64,000 bases of DNA from Candidatus Altimarinota bacterium (GTDB taxonomy: Bacteria > Patescibacteriota > Gracilibacteria > UBA1369 > 2-02-FULL-48-14). The translations under genes and the position numbers were made by a program. The notes below the pieces were generated by a model. It was not told the DNA's origin and searched no databases. It saw nothing but the letters and a program-made list of their open reading frames with translations. The stretch is from positions 1 to 64,000 of the forward strand of contig WFTC01000001.1 of NCBI GenBank assembly GCA_015485665.1. The letters run 5' to 3'. Below are positions 25,296 to 33,954 of the stretch, in pieces (position 1 is the first letter of the stretch; the number at the start of each line of letters is the position of its first letter).

Positions 25296-26390
25296 ATTAA
25301 GCATGGTTTTGAAGTCATAATTCTTTCTGGCAAATTTTTGACCTGCTTGTCCCAAATCTTTACGAATGTTTTCATGTTTCATTAATTTTTTCACAGCTTT
25401 ATCAAGTGCTGAAAATGATGGAGCTACAATATAAGCTTCACGTCCGTTGTGAAGATCTTCACTGATTCCACATTTATCAGTCAAAAGTGTGGGAGCACCA
25501 TGCCACATGGCTTCCGCTGCAACCATACCAAAGGGATCTGTTTCTTTACTTGCCAATACAAATAGATCAACCGATTTATAGAGGGTCATAAGCTCCGGCC
25601 GCGACAGGGATTTCACCCACATTACTTGCTTTGATTTCGCAGCCTTTGAAAGTTCATTGCGCATTGCTCCATCACCTACGAAAATCATTCTAATTTCAGG
25701 TTTGGAGTGGACAAGTCTGACCATCATGTCTACCCCTTTGTCTACTGTCAAACGTGATACATTTGCAATTGAAAATCCACTTTTTAAAAAAGAATTTATT
25801 TCATTTGGTAGAGGAGATGCTTTACTTGCCATCACAGAGCAAGGAATTGCCTTTACATAATGTGCAAGCCCTCTCACATATTTCAGCATGGCTTTTGAGG
25901 TTACAACAACTGTAACCCACTGAGAACAGAACCTATACCATTTTCTCCAAGGATTGGAAGTCATCCACTCACCTATTCTGGCATGCTCCAGCCAAAGCAC
26001 TTTAAGTCCGAACAATTTTGCCCAAGGTGTCATGAGTAATTTCTCTCCGAAAGACAGCATGTATACAGTGTCTACCTGCCATTGTTTTTTAGCTTGCCAT
26101 AAATGGAATCCCGATTTAATGAACAAAATTGGAGAGAGTAATGTAAATAAGATCAAAGTTTTTTTGGAGACTGGCGGTTTACTCAGATTTACTTTCTTAA
26201 CTGGAAAATTCCCTTTTTCAAAAGCTTTTAATAAAACGGAGCAAGATCCCATAAAAAAAACTTCATGACCTCGTTTATCAAGACCGCACATAAGCTCAAA
26301 TGTATGCACTTCCTCTCCTCCCCATTGAGATTCATAAGGAAAACGAGTGACAAGAATGCGAGCTTTCGCTAGTCTTAGTGCAGAGTTCAT
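25263..26390 (-). CDS. Glycosyltransferase family 4 (GT-B)
   Basis: 375 residues. The N-terminal half has VTRFPYESQWGGEEVHTFEL, a glycine-rich acceptor loop. The donor half has IANVSRLTVDKGVDMMVRL, MIFVGDGAMRNEL and the motif DPFGMVAAEAMWHGAPT, where the first glutamate of E-x7-E is Asp. Its ATG is only 18 bp from the divergent nadK start, so the two promoters must overlap coding sequence. It ends tail to tail with the previous enzyme. Confidence 0.87.
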   Translation of the reverse strand: MNSALRLAKARILVTRFPYESQWGGEEVHTFELMCGLDKRGHEVFFMGSCSVLLKAFEKGNFPVKKVNLSKPPVSKKTLILFTLLSPILFIKSGFHLWQAKKQWQVDTVYMLSFGEKLLMTPWAKLFGLKVLWLEHARIGEWMTSNPWRKWYRFCSQWVTVVVTSKAMLKYVRGLAHYVKAIPCSVMASKASPLPNEINSFLKSGFSIANVSRLTVDKGVDMMVRLVHSKPEIRMIFVGDGAMRNELSKAAKSKQVMWVKSLSRPELMTLYKSVDLFVLASKETDPFGMVAAEAMWHGAPTLLTDKCGISEDLHNGREAYIVAPSFSALDKAVKKLMKHENIRKDLGQAGQKFARKNYDFKTMLNLFEALINSSK

Positions 26391-26408
26391 GCCTTATTAT
26401 AAGCAAAT

Positions 26409-27302
26409 ATGCCTCAAGATTTCCAGACTATAGGACTTATTGGTCGCAAAAAGCTCACAAAACACAAAGCTTTTCTCAAAAAGTTATTTGCTTTTTTGAA
26501 AGGGAAAGAGCGTAATATAATTTGGGATGATAATTTAGAGGAGTATTTTGGAGTGCGTGGAAAATCATATAGAGGTGATATTCTTAAAAGAGCAGATATG
26601 ATCATAACTTTAGGTGGTGATGGCACAATACTCAGATTGATTCGTGATCTGCCGAAACGGAAAAACCTCTTTTTTTTCGGAGTGAATTTGGGGAATGTAG
26701 GTTTTTTGACGGAAGTTAAAAAATCGGAACGTGTTTTTGAACTGTTGGAGGAATTTTTCTCAGGAAAATATCATATTGATGAGCGTTTAATTTTGAGGGT
26801 AACCCAATATAGAGACAGGGAGAAACTTTCCACACATCTAGCTTTGAATGAAGCTGTGATCAATCAAGGTAATTTTGCGAGGGTCATCACAATGAGCGCT
26901 AAGATAGATAAGAGAAAAATGATCCAATTTAAAGGAGATGGTGTAATTTTGGCATCTCCAACAGGATCAACCGGACATTCTTTGTCGGCCGGAGGTCCAA
27001 TAATTCATCCGCGCTTGGATGCTTTAGTATTTACGCCCATCTGTCCAACAGAGTTATCTATTCGTCCTATTGCCATTCCAAGCAACAGACAAGTAACAAT
27101 TACCATAGAAACGGATCGTAAATTTGCAGATAACAAAATAGGTCTAACAATAGACGGACAAATTGTTTTACCTCTGGAATATGGAGATCAAGTTAAAGTG
27201 CGCCGTTCATCAAGGAAAATACGTTTTTTGCGTAAACAAGGAGGAGGACAGCGTTATTATCGCTTACTTAGAGACAAGCTTAGCTGGGGACGTAAAGCCT
27301 AA
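26409..27302 (+). CDS. nadK: NAD kinase
   Basis: 297 residues. Phosphorylates NAD to NADP. Signature strings are the nucleotide motif TLGGDGTILRLIRD, GVNLGNVGFLTE, ALNEAVINQG, GDGVILASPTGSTGHSLSAGG and FTPICPTELSIRPI. The length is usual. Its basic C-terminal tail (SSRKIRFLRKQGGGQRYY) is also typical. No Shine-Dalgarno is seen before the ATG. Confidence 0.95.
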   Translation: MPQDFQTIGLIGRKKLTKHKAFLKKLFAFLKGKERNIIWDDNLEEYFGVRGKSYRGDILKRADMIITLGGDGTILRLIRDLPKRKNLFFFGVNLGNVGFLTEVKKSERVFELLEEFFSGKYHIDERLILRVTQYRDREKLSTHLALNEAVINQGNFARVITMSAKIDKRKMIQFKGDGVILASPTGSTGHSLSAGGPIIHPRLDALVFTPICPTELSIRPIAIPSNRQVTITIETDRKFADNKIGLTIDGQIVLPLEYGDQVKVRRSSRKIRFLRKQGGGQRYYRLLRDKLSWGRKA

Positions 27303-27314
27303 AATATATGGGCA

Positions 27315-29915
27315 TTAAAGTGCAGCTTGAGCGGCAGCCAAGCGAGCGATTGGTACTCTGTAAGGACTACAGCTCACAAAATCAAGACCGATTTCATGGC
27401 AAAAAGCTATAGAACGAGGCTCTCCACCATGCTCTCCACATATCCCTATAAACAGATCCGGATTTGTGCTGCGACCAAGTTTTACAGCCATATTCATAAG
27501 CTTTCCTACGCCATCAACATCAATACTTTCACATGGGTCATAGGCAAGTATTCCGCATTTAGTGTAATGAGGTAGAAAGCTACTCGCATCATCCCGACTC
27601 ATACCAAAGGTCATTTGAGTAAGATCATTGGTTCCAAATGCAAAAAAATCAGCTTCTTTTGCAATTTGATCGGCTGTTAAGCAAGCTCTGGGTAATTCTA
27701 TCATAGTTCCTATCTTCCAATGAAAATTCAGAGGACCTTCTTCTTCAGCTACTTTTTCAATCATTTCACGAAGTATCTTTAGTTCATTTACATGACTTAT
27801 AAGAGGTACTTCAATTTCCAACTCCGTTTTTATGCCTTCATTCATAACGACTTTTGCAGCTTCCATCATTGCACGCACTTGCATTTCATAAATCATGGGA
27901 GTTGTAACTCCCAAACGACACCCGCGATGTCCAAGCATAGGGTTTACCTCATGTAAAGATTCCACAAGTTTTTTAAGGTTGTTAAAATCCACCCCCATCT
28001 CATTTGCAACCTTTTTTATATTTGTCTCTGTATGCGGCAAAAATTCATGCAAAGGCGGATCCAAAAGTCTGATAGTCACAGGTTTACCATTCATTACACG
28101 AAAAATATCTTTAAAATCTTCCCGCTGCATAGGGAGTAATTTTTCAAGAGCATTTTTGCGAGATTCTTCATCTTGAGCAAGAATCATTTGACGCACATAA
28201 AGAATACGATCTTCTTCAAAAAACATATGTTCCGTTCGGCAAAGCCCTATACCTTCCGCACCAAAGTCCAGAGCCACTTGAGCATCCCTTGCATTGTCAG
28301 CATTTGTAAAGATTTTCAATCTTCTAACTTCATCGGCCCATTTCATGATGGTTGCAAAGGCATCTGACAATTCAGGATCTTTTGTTGGAACTTTACCACT
28401 CATAATTGCTCCTGAAGCCCCATCAATTGTTATGACATCACCAGCCTTAAAAGAGCGATTACCTATTTTTAGAGAACGATCCTCTATATCAATCATTATT
28501 TCTTTGCATCCTGCAATGCAGGGTTTACCCATGCCGCGTGCCACTACTGCAGCATGACTGGTCATTCCTCCGGTTGAGGTTAAAACGCCTTGAGCTGCAT
28601 GCATTCCATGAATATCTTCGGGGCTGGTCTCCTTCCTTACCAAAATTACATTTTCACCTTCTTCATTTGCTTCATAGGCTTCATCCGCTGTTAGAACTAT
28701 CTTTCCAGATGCCGCTCCAGGAGATGCAGGCAAACCTTTTGCAATAATTTCACGATTGGCTTTTGTGTCAATGCTTGGATGCAAAAGAGTATTCAGTTGT
28801 TTAGGATCTATGCGCAAAAGAGCTTCTTTCTTGGTTATAAGACCTTCATTCACCATATCTACAGCAATCTGCAAAGCTGCTGCCGCTGTTCGCTTTCCTG
28901 TCCTTGTTTGGAGAAAAAATAGCCTACCTTCTTCAATGGTAAATTCAATGTCTTGCATATCTTTGTAATGATCTTCAAGTTTGGCTTGAATTTGAAACAG
29001 CTCTTCATAGAGTTTTGGCATACATTCTTTCAAAGCCTCAATTTTTTGAGGAGTTCGTATTCCGGCAACCACATCTTCACCTTGAGCATTAATCAGAAAT
29101 TCTCCATAAAACTTTTTTTCACCTGTGGCAGGATTTCTTGTAAAAGCTACACCAGTTCCGGAGCTATCCCCCATATTACCGAAAACCATGGCTTGCACAT
29201 TAACTGCAGTACCCATGTTATGTGAAAAGCCATTTATATTACGATAATCAATGGCTCTTTTATTGTTCCAAGATTTAAATACAGCTTCAATGGCAAGTCG
29301 TAATTGTTCTTTGGGATCTTCCGGAAAAGAAATCTTTTTGCGTTCTCTGACAATTTTTTTAAAAGTGGAAACCAAAGACTTAAGATCTTCCGAGCATAAC
29401 TGAGTATCTTCTTTTATGCCACGTTTTTCCTTTAATTCATCCATAGCTTTTTCAAAATGATGATGCCCTATTCCAAGCACTACATTTGCGAACATTGCAA
29501 CGAATCGCCTGTAAGCATCATAAGAAAAACGTTCATTGCCGGTCTTTTCAATCAAAGCTTGAACAGTGGTGTCATTCAGTCCCAAATTCAAAATTGTATC
29601 CATCATTCCTGGCATTGATACACGAGCTCCGGAACGAACGGAAACAAGCAAAGGATTTTCTGCAGAGCCAAAATATTTTTTCATTTTATGCTCCAGCTCA
29701 TCCAGTTTTTCTGATAACTCTTCAGAATATCCAAGAGGGTAACTTTCGTTCCTTAAAAAATAATTACATACTTCGGTTGTAATTGTGAAACCGAAAGGCA
29801 CTGGTAAGCCCAATTTTGTCATTTCCGATAAATTAGCCCCTTTGCCTCCAAGGAGATCTTTCATAGTCATATCTCCTTCGGAGAATGAATAGATATGCTT
29901 CATGTTATGGTTCAA
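27315..29915 (-). CDS. ppdK: Pyruvate, phosphate dikinase
   Basis: 866 residues. Interconverts pyruvate, ATP and Pi with PEP, AMP and PPi. The N-terminal ATP-grasp domain has LLGGKGANLSEM and SVRSGARVSMPGMMDTILNLG. The swivelling His domain has GGMTSHAAVVARGMGKPC, with the phosphorylated His about residue 455. The C-terminal PEP-binding barrel has IGLCRTEHMFF, LDPPLHEFLPH and FGTNDLTQMTFGMSRDD. The length matches the family. The ATG lies 2 bp after the gdhA stop, so the two form an operon linking amino-acid nitrogen and PEP/pyruvate metabolism. Confidence 0.97.
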   Translation of the reverse strand: MNHNMKHIYSFSEGDMTMKDLLGGKGANLSEMTKLGLPVPFGFTITTEVCNYFLRNESYPLGYSEELSEKLDELEHKMKKYFGSAENPLLVSVRSGARVSMPGMMDTILNLGLNDTTVQALIEKTGNERFSYDAYRRFVAMFANVVLGIGHHHFEKAMDELKEKRGIKEDTQLCSEDLKSLVSTFKKIVRERKKISFPEDPKEQLRLAIEAVFKSWNNKRAIDYRNINGFSHNMGTAVNVQAMVFGNMGDSSGTGVAFTRNPATGEKKFYGEFLINAQGEDVVAGIRTPQKIEALKECMPKLYEELFQIQAKLEDHYKDMQDIEFTIEEGRLFFLQTRTGKRTAAAALQIAVDMVNEGLITKKEALLRIDPKQLNTLLHPSIDTKANREIIAKGLPASPGAASGKIVLTADEAYEANEEGENVILVRKETSPEDIHGMHAAQGVLTSTGGMTSHAAVVARGMGKPCIAGCKEIMIDIEDRSLKIGNRSFKAGDVITIDGASGAIMSGKVPTKDPELSDAFATIMKWADEVRRLKIFTNADNARDAQVALDFGAEGIGLCRTEHMFFEEDRILYVRQMILAQDEESRKNALEKLLPMQREDFKDIFRVMNGKPVTIRLLDPPLHEFLPHTETNIKKVANEMGVDFNNLKKLVESLHEVNPMLGHRGCRLGVTTPMIYEMQVRAMMEAAKVVMNEGIKTELEIEVPLISHVNELKILREMIEKVAEEEGPLNFHWKIGTMIELPRACLTADQIAKEADFFAFGTNDLTQMTFGMSRDDASSFLPHYTKCGILAYDPCESIDVDGVGKLMNMAVKLGRSTNPDLFIGICGEHGGEPRSIAFCHEIGLDFVSCSPYRVPIARLAAAQAAL

Positions 29916-29916
29916 A

Positions 29917-31161
29917 TTAGCCGCGACGAGTTTTAATAGCTTTTTCGAGTCGCTTCATCGCGGTGATAAAAGCTGCGACCCGATAACTACAGTTATATTT
30001 TTTAGCATTGATAGATACATTCCTCCAAGCATCACACATTTTTTCTTTCAATTTTTCATGTACTTCTTTACTGCTCCAGTAGTAATTCATCTTGTTTTGC
30101 ACCAACTCAAAATAACTTACGGTAACTCCTCCGGCATTAGCCAAAATGTCAGGTATAACATCCACTCCTTTTGCAGATAAAATATCATCCGCTTGCGGGG
30201 TGATTGGACCGTTAGCAAGCTCAACAATCACTTTTGCATTTACAGCTTCAGCATTGCCTTCATGAATCTGATTTTCCATGGCAGACAAAATCAAAACATC
30301 ACATTCCAAAGTCAGAAGTTCTTCATTCGTAATCATAGAGCAAGATTGTCCCGCCATTAGGCATTCAGATACTTTGCCTTGCTCAGCTTTACAATTTAAT
30401 GCCTTTTTAGGTTGAAGCCCATCTTTACAATATAGAGCTCCTTTGGAATCTGATACAGCAATTACTTTAAACCCTGCATCATGCAAGATATGAGCTACAT
30501 GAGAGCCTGCATTTCCAAATCCTTGTACAACCACGCTTTTACCTCCAATTTTTTCAGAATTTTCTTTCAGGTATTCTTGCAAAACGAATATACCACCTTG
30601 TGATGTTGCATCGGCACGACCTTCAGAGCCTCCTACAGCAAGCGGTTTTCCGGTTACAACGCCGGCTATGTTTTTACCTTGCAGCTTTGAGTATTCATCC
30701 ATAATCCAAGCCATAATCTGCGGATTTGTGTAAACATCCGGAGCAGGAACATCTTTTTCAGGCCCTATAAAAGGTGAAATATGCCTTGTAAATTCACGAG
30801 TGAGACGCTCAAGTTCAGCCTGTGACAGCTCCTTGGGATTCACAATAACACCACCTTTACCACCACCAAGAGGAATATTGACAACAGAGCATTTCATAGT
30901 CATCCAAGTTGCAAGAGCTTTAACTTCATCAATGTCAACATTGGGATGATAGCGAATGCCTCCTTTGTAAGGACCTCTTGCGCTATTGTGCTGAACTCTC
31001 ATGCCACGGAAAATGCGTAATGTTCCATCATCCATTTTAACTGGTAAGCTAACCTCAATAATACGCTCCGGATTTCGTAAAATAGACCCCACTTTGGGAT
31101 CCAAATTCATAAGTTCCGCCGCTTTATCAATTTGCGATAATGTATTTTTGAATAAAGACAT
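29917..31161 (-). CDS. gdhA: Glutamate dehydrogenase (Glu/Leu/Phe/Val family)
   Basis: 414 residues. Interconverts glutamate with 2-oxoglutarate and ammonia. The N-terminal domain holds the glutamate-binding and catalytic lysine region WMTMKCSVVNIPLGGGKGG and PAPDVYTNPQIMAWIMDEYS. The Rossmann domain has VVVQGFGNAGSHVAHILHDAG. Length and motifs fit hexameric GDH of the catabolic or dual-cofactor type. It is the first gene of the gdhA-ppdK pair. Confidence 0.95.
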   Translation of the reverse strand: MSLFKNTLSQIDKAAELMNLDPKVGSILRNPERIIEVSLPVKMDDGTLRIFRGMRVQHNSARGPYKGGIRYHPNVDIDEVKALATWMTMKCSVVNIPLGGGKGGVIVNPKELSQAELERLTREFTRHISPFIGPEKDVPAPDVYTNPQIMAWIMDEYSKLQGKNIAGVVTGKPLAVGGSEGRADATSQGGIFVLQEYLKENSEKIGGKSVVVQGFGNAGSHVAHILHDAGFKVIAVSDSKGALYCKDGLQPKKALNCKAEQGKVSECLMAGQSCSMITNEELLTLECDVLILSAMENQIHEGNAEAVNAKVIVELANGPITPQADDILSAKGVDVIPDILANAGGVTVSYFELVQNKMNYYWSSKEVHEKLKEKMCDAWRNVSINAKKYNCSYRVAAFITAMKRLEKAIKTRRG

Positions 31162-31204
31162 ATAGATGGGGAAATTATCAGAAAAGATCGCCTTCAGTCT
31201 AAAG

Positions 31205-31726
31205 TCAATGACTCAGCCAGTCAAAGAAATATCCCAAAAAACTTCGTGGCTTGCGTCTTTCTTGTTCAAGTTCCTTTTGTAGCTTTTGAACAATCTCAAT
31301 CATTAACATAAGTTCACGATGATGCGATTCCATCAGTTTGGCAAGTTCTTTTTTGTCAATACCATCTAAAATGGCTTGTTTATGTGGCTGTTTCCCGTGT
31401 TGATTAATCAACATTTTATTTTGACTAGTCAAACTGGAGTTATCCGCTTGTAATTGAGGTTCAATAGACTTTTCCACAGGGGTTTTATACAACATTTTAC
31501 CACCTTCGACTGAATCGGTTTTTACTGCTTTTTTCTTGACTTTCTCAATATTCTTATTTTTTCCTTTGCTCTCAATAGAGGTCAAAGGAATGACATAATG
31601 AAAGCCTTGAGGCGTGGAAATACGTGTTGCTAACAGGTTACCATTTTTTATCATTCGCCTTATGGTTTGCGGTGATTTGCCCAATTTTTGGGCAGCTTCT
31701 TTGATTGTAATAAACTCCTCGTTCAT
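31205..31726 (-). CDS. Excisionase-type HTH protein with coiled coil and aromatic tail
   Basis: 173 residues from the ATG at 31724-31726; a TTG start at 31750 is possible. The N-terminal MerR/excisionase-like winged HTH (about 3-55) reads FITIKEAAQKLGKSPQTIRR then MIKNGNLLATRIS. A basic and polar linker follows, then a coiled coil (about 130-162, LMLMIEIVQKLQKELEQE) and the tail RSFLGYFFDWLSH. This layout recalls plasmid replication/partition proteins with DUF3967- or DUF536-like ends and the chromosome-anchoring protein RacA. Two palindromes of its presumed operator lie inside the gene (31398-31434), and more lie upstream. The function is inferred. Confidence 0.65.
   Translation of the reverse strand: MNEEFITIKEAAQKLGKSPQTIRRMIKNGNLLATRISTPQGFHYVIPLTSIESKGKNKNIEKVKKKAVKTDSVEGGKMLYKTPVEKSIEPQLQADNSSLTSQNKMLINQHGKQPHKQAILDGIDKKELAKLMESHHRELMLMIEIVQKLQKELEQERRKPRSFLGYFFDWLSH
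31398..31434. promoter_or_regulatory. Two palindromic sites inside the HTH gene
   Basis: TGTTGATTAATCAACA (31398-31413) is identical to the intergenic sites at 31861 and 34097. TTTTGACTAGTCAAAC (31419-31434) differs by one base from the sites at 31884, 31919 and 31975. Their centres are 21 bp apart, about two helical turns. Confidence 0.7.
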
Positions 31727-31769
31727 GTGGGAAGTATGATTAGACAACAAAGTGTCGCCTTATCACAAG

Positions 31770-31798
31770 TGTATAGGCGAAATATGGCTTTATGTAAA
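31770..31798 (-). promoter_or_regulatory. Candidate promoter of the HTH gene
   Basis: On the minus strand TTTACA (31793-31798) and TATACA (31770-31775) are 17 bp apart. The -10 is part of a GTATAGGCG repeat. The start would lie about 37 bp before the ATG. Confidence 0.45.
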
Positions 31799-31942
31799 GG
31801 AAAATAGCACTTTGTATAGGCGCCGACTAGTCAAAATTATACAACATTGTATAGGCGAAATGTTGATTAATCAACACGCCCGATTTTGACTAGTCAAAAG
31901 GGCTTTTAAACCTGTTAATTTTGACTAGTCAAAACTCATATT

Positions 31943-31972
31943 TTGACTAATTGACAAAAATTCGCCTATACA
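31943..31972 (+). promoter_or_regulatory. Candidate promoter of the CvpA-like gene
   Basis: TTGACT (31943-31948) and TATACA (31967-31972) are 18 bp apart. The 22-bp palindrome at 31972-31993 begins at the end of the -10 and covers the predicted start, a typical repressor position. Confidence 0.45.
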
Positions 31973-32068
31973 AATTTTGACTAGTCAAAATTTAAGATTT
32001 GTCTATGTCGGTGCTTGGTTTATTTACTTAAAATTTGATAAGCTGCATGCGGATTTATTTTTTCTATC

Positions 32069-32620
32069 GTGGACGATATACGCCTTTCTTGGGACCTGCT
32101 CATATTAGTTTTTTTCGCTCTTGTTATAGCATATAGCTTCATTATTGGGCGTAATCAGGCTTTAAAGGTTATTATTTCATCTTATATGGCAGTTTTAACT
32201 GCGGACGGCATATCAGGTCTTTTTGAAAATTACTTACTTCCCGCAGCACCTGCCCTGCAAGGAGAGGCAGGCGAGCAAACCTTAATACTGATGAAAATGT
32301 TTCTTTTTGTGCTTGTGATGGTTGTTTTGGTAATAAAAGGAGGGTATAGGGTGGATTTATTGCCTGAGAGTTCTTTATTGACGCGTTTTTTATCAAATTT
32401 TAGCTTTGGCTTTCTTTGCGCAGGGTTAATGGTAAGCACGCTTTTGGTTTATCTGACAGGAGGTTCTTTTGTGACAGGTACGGTTCAAGCGGCAATGGAT
32501 ACCAATCTTTATAAAGAATCTGAGATGGTGCGTTTGATGATAGATAATTACAGTTTATGGTTCGCTTTACCGGCAATAGCAATAGTCTTGGTGAGCTTTT
32601 TTGAACCGAGAGAAGTTTAA
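32069..32620 (+). CDS. CvpA-like four-helix membrane protein
   Basis: 183 residues from a GTG start. Four membrane helices are visible: LLILVFFALVIAYSFIIG, LMKMFLFVLVMVVLVI, FLSNFSFGFLCAGLMVSTLL and LWFALPAIAIVLVSFF. The topology and the GRNQALKVIISSYMAV segment after helix one resemble CvpA-type proteins, but similarity is weak. It has about 75 bp of leader after the last palindrome and lies 54 bp upstream of tRNA-Lys. It is probably regulated by the HTH protein encoded divergently. Confidence 0.5.
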   Translation: MDDIRLSWDLLILVFFALVIAYSFIIGRNQALKVIISSYMAVLTADGISGLFENYLLPAAPALQGEAGEQTLILMKMFLFVLVMVVLVIKGGYRVDLLPESSLLTRFLSNFSFGFLCAGLMVSTLLVYLTGGSFVTGTVQAAMDTNLYKESEMVRLMIDNYSLWFALPAIAIVLVSFFEPREV

Positions 32621-32639
32621 ATGCCCTGAAAAATTTCTC

Positions 32640-32668
32640 TTGCGTCTTGATCATTAGATCCCTAAAAT
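32640..32668 (+). promoter_or_regulatory. Promoter of tRNA-Lys
   Basis: TTGCGT (32640-32645) and TAAAAT (32663-32668) are 17 bp apart. The predicted start coincides with the mature 5' end of the tRNA at 32675, so the transcript may need little 5' processing. Confidence 0.6.
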
Positions 32669-32674
32669 GCCGAT

Positions 32675-32749
32675 GGGTCAGTAGCTCAGGGGTAGAGCAA
32701 CAGCCTTTTAAGCTGATGGTCGTGGGTTCGATTCCCACCTGACCCACCA
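32675..32749 (+). tRNA. tRNA-Lys(UUU)
   Basis: Acceptor stem GGGTCAG/CTGACCC, D-arm GCTC...GAGC, anticodon loop CTTTTAA (anticodon TTT), T-arm GTGGGTTCGATTCCCAC, discriminator A and encoded CCA. The first anticodon-stem pair is an A-A mismatch. 75 nt. Confidence 0.97.
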
Positions 32750-32856
32750 CTTTTCAACAAGACAAAATAGACAAGACCGTCTACAAAATCATTTTTCTAC
32801 AGGTTCGTATAAGACAAAAAAGCGCTATATACTTTTCCACAATACTTTGTGCGAAA

Positions 32857-33954
32857 CTAAAAGAATCCGCCTTTTTCATTTACATCAATACCACTTATAT
32901 CAGCTAATTGCTTATATAGGCTTTTTTCTTTGCGTGAAAGTTTTTTCGGAACATCAAGTAAAATTGTTACAAGGTGATCACCTTTTTTGTCTGAATTGAG
33001 AGTAATGGAGCCCTTTCCTTTCAATGTGAATACAGTGCCGTTTTGCGTTCCTGATGGGATTTTAAGCGATTCTTTTCCATAAATGGTATCTACCATCACT
33101 GTGGCACCCAAAACACCTTGTAAGAGGTGAATATTCTCATTTGAATATATATTGGAATTTTCTCTTGTAAACTTTGGATGGTCCGCAACGCGCACATATA
33201 GGTAGAGGTCCCCGTATGGGCCACCAAAAAGACCAGCTGAACCTTTTTCTCTCATACGAATGCGCGCACCACTCTCAATGCCAGCAGGAATTTTAACACT
33301 TATTTCTTTCCTTTGATTTGTGCGCATGCGCCCTTTGCAAGTTTTACAAATTTTTTCTGGAATTTCTCCTCGTCCATTACACTTGCGACATGTATGCAGA
33401 CTACTTATATTTCCAAGAATAGTCTGCCTTGTACTTCTGATTTGACCTGATCCGTTGCAGTCCACACATCTTATAATTTCATGGCCAGGTTCAACTCCAC
33501 TGCCTTTACAGCTTTCACAATTATCCGGTTTTGTAATTTCCAGATGCTTGATGGTACCAAATACAGCTTCTTCAAATTTGATTTCAATTTCAGCTTCAAT
33601 ATCACCTCCTCGCATAGGACCTGGCTTTTTTGCCGATCTTCCTCCAAAACCTCCACCACCACCGAAGAAACTTTCAAATATATCTGCAAAACCATTGAAT
33701 GCACTGGGATCAAAATCACCTCTTCCTCCGGAGAAGCCTGCACCAACAGAGCCAAATTGATCGTATTGTTGACGCTTTCTTTTATCTGAAAGCACCTCAT
33801 AAGCAGCTTGAATTTCTTTGAATTTCGTTTCAGCTTCTTTATCTCCGGGGTTTTTATCGGGATGATATTTTTGCGCAAGTTTACGGTAAGCCTTTTTTAT
33901 TTCCGTTTCACTTGCGGACTTATCCAATCCTAAACTTTTATAGTAATCTGTCAT
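32857..33954 (-). CDS. dnaJ: Chaperone DnaJ
   Basis: 365 residues from the ATG at 33952-33954 (MTDYYKSLG); a form seven codons longer is unlikely. The J domain (about 1-70) has the HPD loop in [13 protein letters not shown] Gly/Phe-rich region with GGGGGFGGR follows. Four zinc motifs come next: [24 protein letters not shown] and CKTCKGR (the last lacks the final Gly). The C-terminal substrate-binding domains complete the protein. DnaJ stimulates DnaK; grpE and dnaK are not adjacent. It is flanked by the two palindrome clusters, so regulation by the HTH protein is possible. Confidence 0.95.
   Translation of the reverse strand: MTDYYKSLGLDKSASETEIKKAYRKLAQKYHPDKNPGDKEAETKFKEIQAAYEVLSDKRKRQQYDQFGSVGAGFSGGRGDFDPSAFNGFADIFESFFGGGGGFGGRSAKKPGPMRGGDIEAEIEIKFEEAVFGTIKHLEITKPDNCESCKGSGVEPGHEIIRCVDCNGSGQIRSTRQTILGNISSLHTCRKCNGRGEIPEKICKTCKGRMRTNQRKEISVKIPAGIESGARIRMREKGSAGLFGGPYGDLYLYVRVADHPKFTRENSNIYSNENIHLLQGVLGATVMVDTIYGKESLKIPSGTQNGTVFTLKGKGSITLNSDKKGDHLVTILLDVPKKLSRKEKSLYKQLADISGIDVNEKGGFF

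Larger units (their letters stand above)
31754..31993. promoter_or_regulatory. Operator array between the divergent HTH and CvpA-like genes
   Basis: Palindromes with core TTGAYTARTCAA occur at 31861-31876 (TGTTGATTAATCAACA), 31884-31899, 31919-31934 and 31975-31990 (all TTTTGACTAGTCAAAA). The last extends to a perfect 22-bp palindrome at 31972-31993. Degenerate copies lie at 31823-31836 and 31941-31957. A second motif GTATAGGCG lies at 31771, 31814 and 31849, and inverted at 31963-31971. No gene is present between 31727 and 32068. Confidence 0.8.

Noticed and set aside
32400..32750. 116-codon minus strand ORF over tRNA-Lys
   Set aside because: It is antisense to the tRNA and to the CvpA-like gene; the start is the common false translation of a tRNA 3' end.
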